Source of the DNA: Actinophytocola sp.
Lineage (GTDB): Bacteria; Actinomycetota; Actinomycetes; Mycobacteriales; Pseudonocardiaceae
DNA: 64,000 nucleotides
Reading direction: 5' to 3'
NCBI GenBank assembly: GCA_009377395.1
Contig: WHUB01000001.1
Span: 18,602 to 82,601 of the forward strand
Shown: piece by piece, positions 61,540-64,000 of the stretch
Layout of the letters: the number at the start of each line of letters is the position of its first letter
How positions within the stretch are numbered: position 1 is the first letter of the stretch
Notes under the pieces: generated by a model
What the model was told of the DNA's origin: nothing
Seen by the model: the letters and a program-made list of their open reading frames with translations, nothing else
The model's database searches: none
Program-made: the position numbers and the translations under genes

Positions 61540-62721
61540 TCAGCTCCGGGACCGTCGCAGCGCCGGTTCGATGCGGCGCAGGCACTCGGTGACGTCCGCC
61601 GCCGAGCCCGCGAACGAGAACCGCACGAACTTCCCGCCGTCCACCGGGTCGAAGTCCACGCCCGGCGTGATCGCCACCCCGGTCTCGTCCAGCAGCCACT
61701 GGCACCAGCGGAGGCTGTCGATGGTGAACTCGGAGACGTCGGCGTAGGCGTAGAACGCGCCGTCGACCGGGGCGATCCGGTCGATGCCCATGCCACGCAG
61801 CCCGGCGAGCAGCAGGTCGCGGTTCTCCCGGTACCGCTCGACGTGGCCGTCGAGCTCGGCGTAGGACGCGTCGGTGAACGCGTGCACCGCGGCGCGCTGC
61901 GAGAGCGCGGGTGCGCAGATGGTGAAGTTGCCCGCCAGGACGTCGACGGCGCGGTGCAGCCGCCGCGGCGCCAGCAGCCAGCCGAGCCGCCAGCCCGTCA
62001 TGCCGAAGTACTTGGAGAACGAGCCGAGCACGATCGCCTCGGTGCCGTGCTGCCATGCGCTGACGTCGGCGCCCTCGGTGAAGGTGATGCCGTGGTAGAT
62101 CTCGTCGCTGATGAGTTGGACCCCACGCGCGGCACACCAGTCGGAGATCGCGGCCAGCTCCCCGGCCGACAGCGTGGTGCCGGTGGGGTTGCTCGGGCTG
62201 GCGATGATCAGGCCGTCGATGTCGCCGAGCTGGTCGAGCAGTTCGACGCTCGGCTGGAACCGGGTCTCCGGCCGGGCGGGGAACTCGACCACCTCGCAGC
62301 CGAGCGCGGCGAGCAGGTTGCGGTAGGCGGGGTAGCCGGGCCGCGCCATGGCGACGCGGTCGCCCGCGTCGAAGGCGGCGAGGAACGACAGCAGGAAGCC
62401 GGAGGACGAACCGGTCGTCACGATCACGTCGCCCGGGTCGACGGTGAAGCCGTAGCGGCGGGCGTAGTGCCCGGCGATGGCCTCCCGCAGCTCCGGGATG
62501 CCGAGCTGTTCGGTGTAGCCGAGATCGCCGTTGCTGAGCGCGCCAGCCGCGGCGTCGAGCACCGGCTTCGGCGCGCCCGCGGCGGGCTGGCCCGCGCACA
62601 GCGAGACGACGTCGCCGTGGCTGCGCTGCCGGGCCGATGCCGCGGACAGCACCTCCATGACGTGGAACGGTGCGACGTCGGCCCGGGCGGACGGTCCGGA
62701 AAACGATGCGGGGTGAGCCAT
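61540..62721 (-). CDS. PLP-dependent aminotransferase (class I/II)
   Basis: The 393-residue enzyme has the fold-type I aminotransferase layout: VSLCAGQPAAGAPKPVLDA, VTTGSSSGFLLSFLA, IIASPSNPTGTTLS with the pyridoxal Asn, LISDEIYHGITF, and PLP lysine K237 in GSFSKYFGMTGWRLG. The terminal Arg is in GKFVRFSFAG. It may act on aromatic or aspartate-type amino acids; the substrate is open. ATG at 62721. It lies upstream of the small membrane gene, about 105 bases away. Confidence 0.9.
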   Translation of the reverse strand: MAHPASFSGPSARADVAPFHVMEVLSAASARQRSHGDVVSLCAGQPAAGAPKPVLDAAAGALSNGDLGYTEQLGIPELREAIAGHYARRYGFTVDPGDVIVTTGSSSGFLLSFLAAFDAGDRVAMARPGYPAYRNLLAALGCEVVEFPARPETRFQPSVELLDQLGDIDGLIIASPSNPTGTTLSAGELAAISDWCAARGVQLISDEIYHGITFTEGADVSAWQHGTEAIVLGSFSKYFGMTGWRLGWLLAPRRLHRAVDVLAGNFTICAPALSQRAAVHAFTDASYAELDGHVERYRENRDLLLAGLRGMGIDRIAPVDGAFYAYADVSEFTIDSLRWCQWLLDETGVAITPGVDFDPVDGGKFVRFSFAGSAADVTECLRRIEPALRRSRS

Positions 62722-62749
62722 GCCCGGCAGCTTAGGACGTGCCACCGGT

Positions 62750-62860
62750 GTCGCGAGTCCCGCGTTCCGGGGTCGCGAGTCCCGACTTTCGCGCGGCGAG
62801 GTCACGGGACTCGCGACACGAGATCCGGGGACTCGCGACACCAGATCAGGGGACTCGCGG
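62750..62860. repeat. GTCGCGAGTCCC repeat cluster, second locus
   Basis: Direct copies at 62750-62761 and 62772-62783, inverted copies GGGACTCGCGAC at 62806-62817 and 62828-62839, and a truncated one at 62850-62860. The last overlaps the 3' end of the LacI gene and codes its final residues PRVP. It fills the gap to the aminotransferase gene. Confidence 0.65.
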
Positions 62861-63877
62861 TGGCTGGATCGAGTCGCGGGAGCGGAGCGGCATGGGCACC
62901 GTGACGAGCCGGCGTTGCCGGTTGCCGTCGAGCAGGGTGGACACCGCCGTCTTGCCGAGCTCGTAGTGCGGCAGCGCCACCGAGGTGAGCGCGGGCCGCA
63001 GCCAGGACGCCAGATCGGAGTCGTCGAAGGACACCACCGAGACGTCGACCGGCACGCGCAGTCCGCGGTCGCGCAGTGCCTGGTAGGCGCCGAGCGCGAG
63101 CCGGTCGTTGAGGCAGACCAGCGCCTTCGGCCGGTGGCCGTCGTCGAGCAGCGACAACGTGCCCGCGTAGCCGTGCTCCGGCTCCCACGCGCACTCGTAC
63201 GATCCGGCGATCGCCGTGCCCACCTCGGCCAGCACCTCGTCGACGCCCGCCATCCGCTGCCTGCCCGCGAAGACGCCGTTCGGCGCCTCCGACGTCAGAT
63301 GCCGTCCGCCGAGGGAGTAGATCGCCTCGGCGTGGCCCGCGTCGACCAGCGCTCGGGCGGCCGCCCTGCCCGCGCTGTACTCGTCGGGCAGGACCCGGGG
63401 CCCGTCGAAGCAGTCCTCGGTGCCGTTGAGCAGCACCACGGGCAGGCTGGACAGCGCGTCCGGCGGCTGTCCCGGCTTGGTGTACATCAGCGCGTAGATG
63501 ACGGCGTCGACCTGCCGGTCGAGCATCTCGTCGACCAGCTTCTTCTCGATGCCGGGGTCGCCGGACGTCTCCGCGACGAGCAGGAGGTAGCCGTGTTCGA
63601 GCGCGGTGTCGAGCGCGCCGTGGATGACCTCACCGGCGAACTGGGTGGTGGCGATGGTGTCGGAGATCAGCCCGATGGTGCGGGTGACGTGGGTGCGCAG
63701 GCTTCGCGCGGTCTGGTTGGGCCGGTAGCCGAGCTCGGCGGCCGCGGTGTGAACCCGGCGCTGGGCGTCCTCGGAGATGCGCATATCGCTCCTGCCGGAC
63801 AGCACGAACGACGCGGTGGTTCGTGACACTCCGGCCCGGCGGGCAACATTCGCCAAAGTGACTCGTACCGGGGTCAT
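62846..63877 (-). CDS. LacI family transcriptional regulator
   Basis: The 343-residue regulator has the LacI HTH (VTLANVARRAGVSRTTASFVLSGRSDMRISEDAQRRVHTA) and hinge helix, then a periplasmic-binding-protein-like core (IGLISDTIATTQFAG, VVSFDDSDLASWLRPALTSV). It presumably responds to a sugar. The start is ATG 63877. The C-terminal residues PPRVP are encoded by an intergenic repeat copy. A second LacI gene begins upstream on the same strand but is cut by the window edge. Confidence 0.93.
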   Translation of the reverse strand: MTPVRVTLANVARRAGVSRTTASFVLSGRSDMRISEDAQRRVHTAAAELGYRPNQTARSLRTHVTRTIGLISDTIATTQFAGEVIHGALDTALEHGYLLLVAETSGDPGIEKKLVDEMLDRQVDAVIYALMYTKPGQPPDALSSLPVVLLNGTEDCFDGPRVLPDEYSAGRAAARALVDAGHAEAIYSLGGRHLTSEAPNGVFAGRQRMAGVDEVLAEVGTAIAGSYECAWEPEHGYAGTLSLLDDGHRPKALVCLNDRLALGAYQALRDRGLRVPVDVSVVSFDDSDLASWLRPALTSVALPHYELGKTAVSTLLDGNRQRRLVTVPMPLRSRDSIQPPRVP

Positions 63878-63929
63878 GTAGCAAGCTAACTCGATTTAGC
63901 GCGCACTGGCAACGGAATTTAGGGCATTC

Positions 63930-64000
63930 TCAACTGAAGGAGGCCGGTGGCGCGACCGACGCGCGGGACCGCAGCGGCATCGGCACCCGCAGCAGCGAGC
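63930..64000 (-). CDS. LacI family regulator, C-terminal fragment
   Basis: Only the last 23 codons are present: SLLRVPMPLRSRASVAPPAS, then FS and stop. They align with the C-terminus of the neighbouring LacI regulator (VTVPMPLRSRDSIQPP), so two paralogues are arranged in tandem. The gap between them is 52 bases. Confidence 0.7.
   Translation of the reverse strand, partial: SLLRVPMPLRSRASVAPPASFS

Overview
The window is high-GC actinobacterial chromosome. DUF397/DUF5753 regulators, a DUF574 methyltransferase, an RsiG-type c-di-GMP protein, a TipA-like MerR regulator, GTP-dependent PEP carboxykinase and many TGATG/ATGA/GTGA gene overlaps point to a filamentous actinomycete. Pseudonocardiaceae (Amycolatopsis-like) is my best guess, but it is inferred from gene content and intergenic repeat style, not from a marker gene. 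Most genes are housekeeping. I see no prophage, CRISPR array, rRNA, tRNA, complete insertion sequence or large biosynthetic cluster.

Layout. 1-2.6 kb: tail of a branched-chain keto-acid/pyruvate dehydrogenase operon (E1a, E1b, E2). 2.6-9.0 kb: a lipid block with fxsA, two SCP2 proteins, a TetR regulator, a MaoC hydratase, FabG4 and the FadA2 thiolase; two matching palindromes mark the likely TetR operators. 9.1-14 kb: a DUF4282 membrane protein, a DrrAB-like ABC exporter, a MerR/TipAS regulator and an AAA ATPase. 14.2-17.9 kb: a secreted alpha/beta hydrolase convergent with pckG, with a DnaA-box-like cluster and a bidirectional terminator between them. 18.2-22.4 kb: two dynamin-like GTPases and an acidic DxDxDG protein. 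22.5-26.2 kb: a NarL-type two-component pair and an ABC-2 transporter.

26.4-51.6 kb resembles the Mycobacterium tuberculosis Rv0803-Rv0814c neighbourhood: nitrobindin-like protein, aminodeoxychorismate lyase, YgfZ, DUF3073, purM, purF, an Rv0807-like protein and purSQL. Inserted among these are an SDR, the RsiG homologue, a LexA-box-controlled HNH endonuclease with a divergent methyltransferase, a DUF397/DUF5753 regulator locus, a GH25 muramidase, mgtE and a decayed toxin-antitoxin pair. 51.8-64 kb carries a secreted subtilisin, succinate-semialdehyde dehydrogenase, a metallo-hydrolase plus SAM hydrolase pair, purB, a TetR regulator, a SigE-family sigma factor with a membrane partner, threonine aldolase, an aminotransferase and two tandem LacI regulators, the second cut by the window edge.

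How genes work together: six de novo purine genes (purB, F, L, M, Q, S) lie in three transcription units. The TetR regulator probably coordinates the divergent fabG4-MaoC and fadA2 units together with the SCP2 genes. Three families of short intergenic repeats, including a MITE-like element in two sizes, sit in gene-to-gene gaps.
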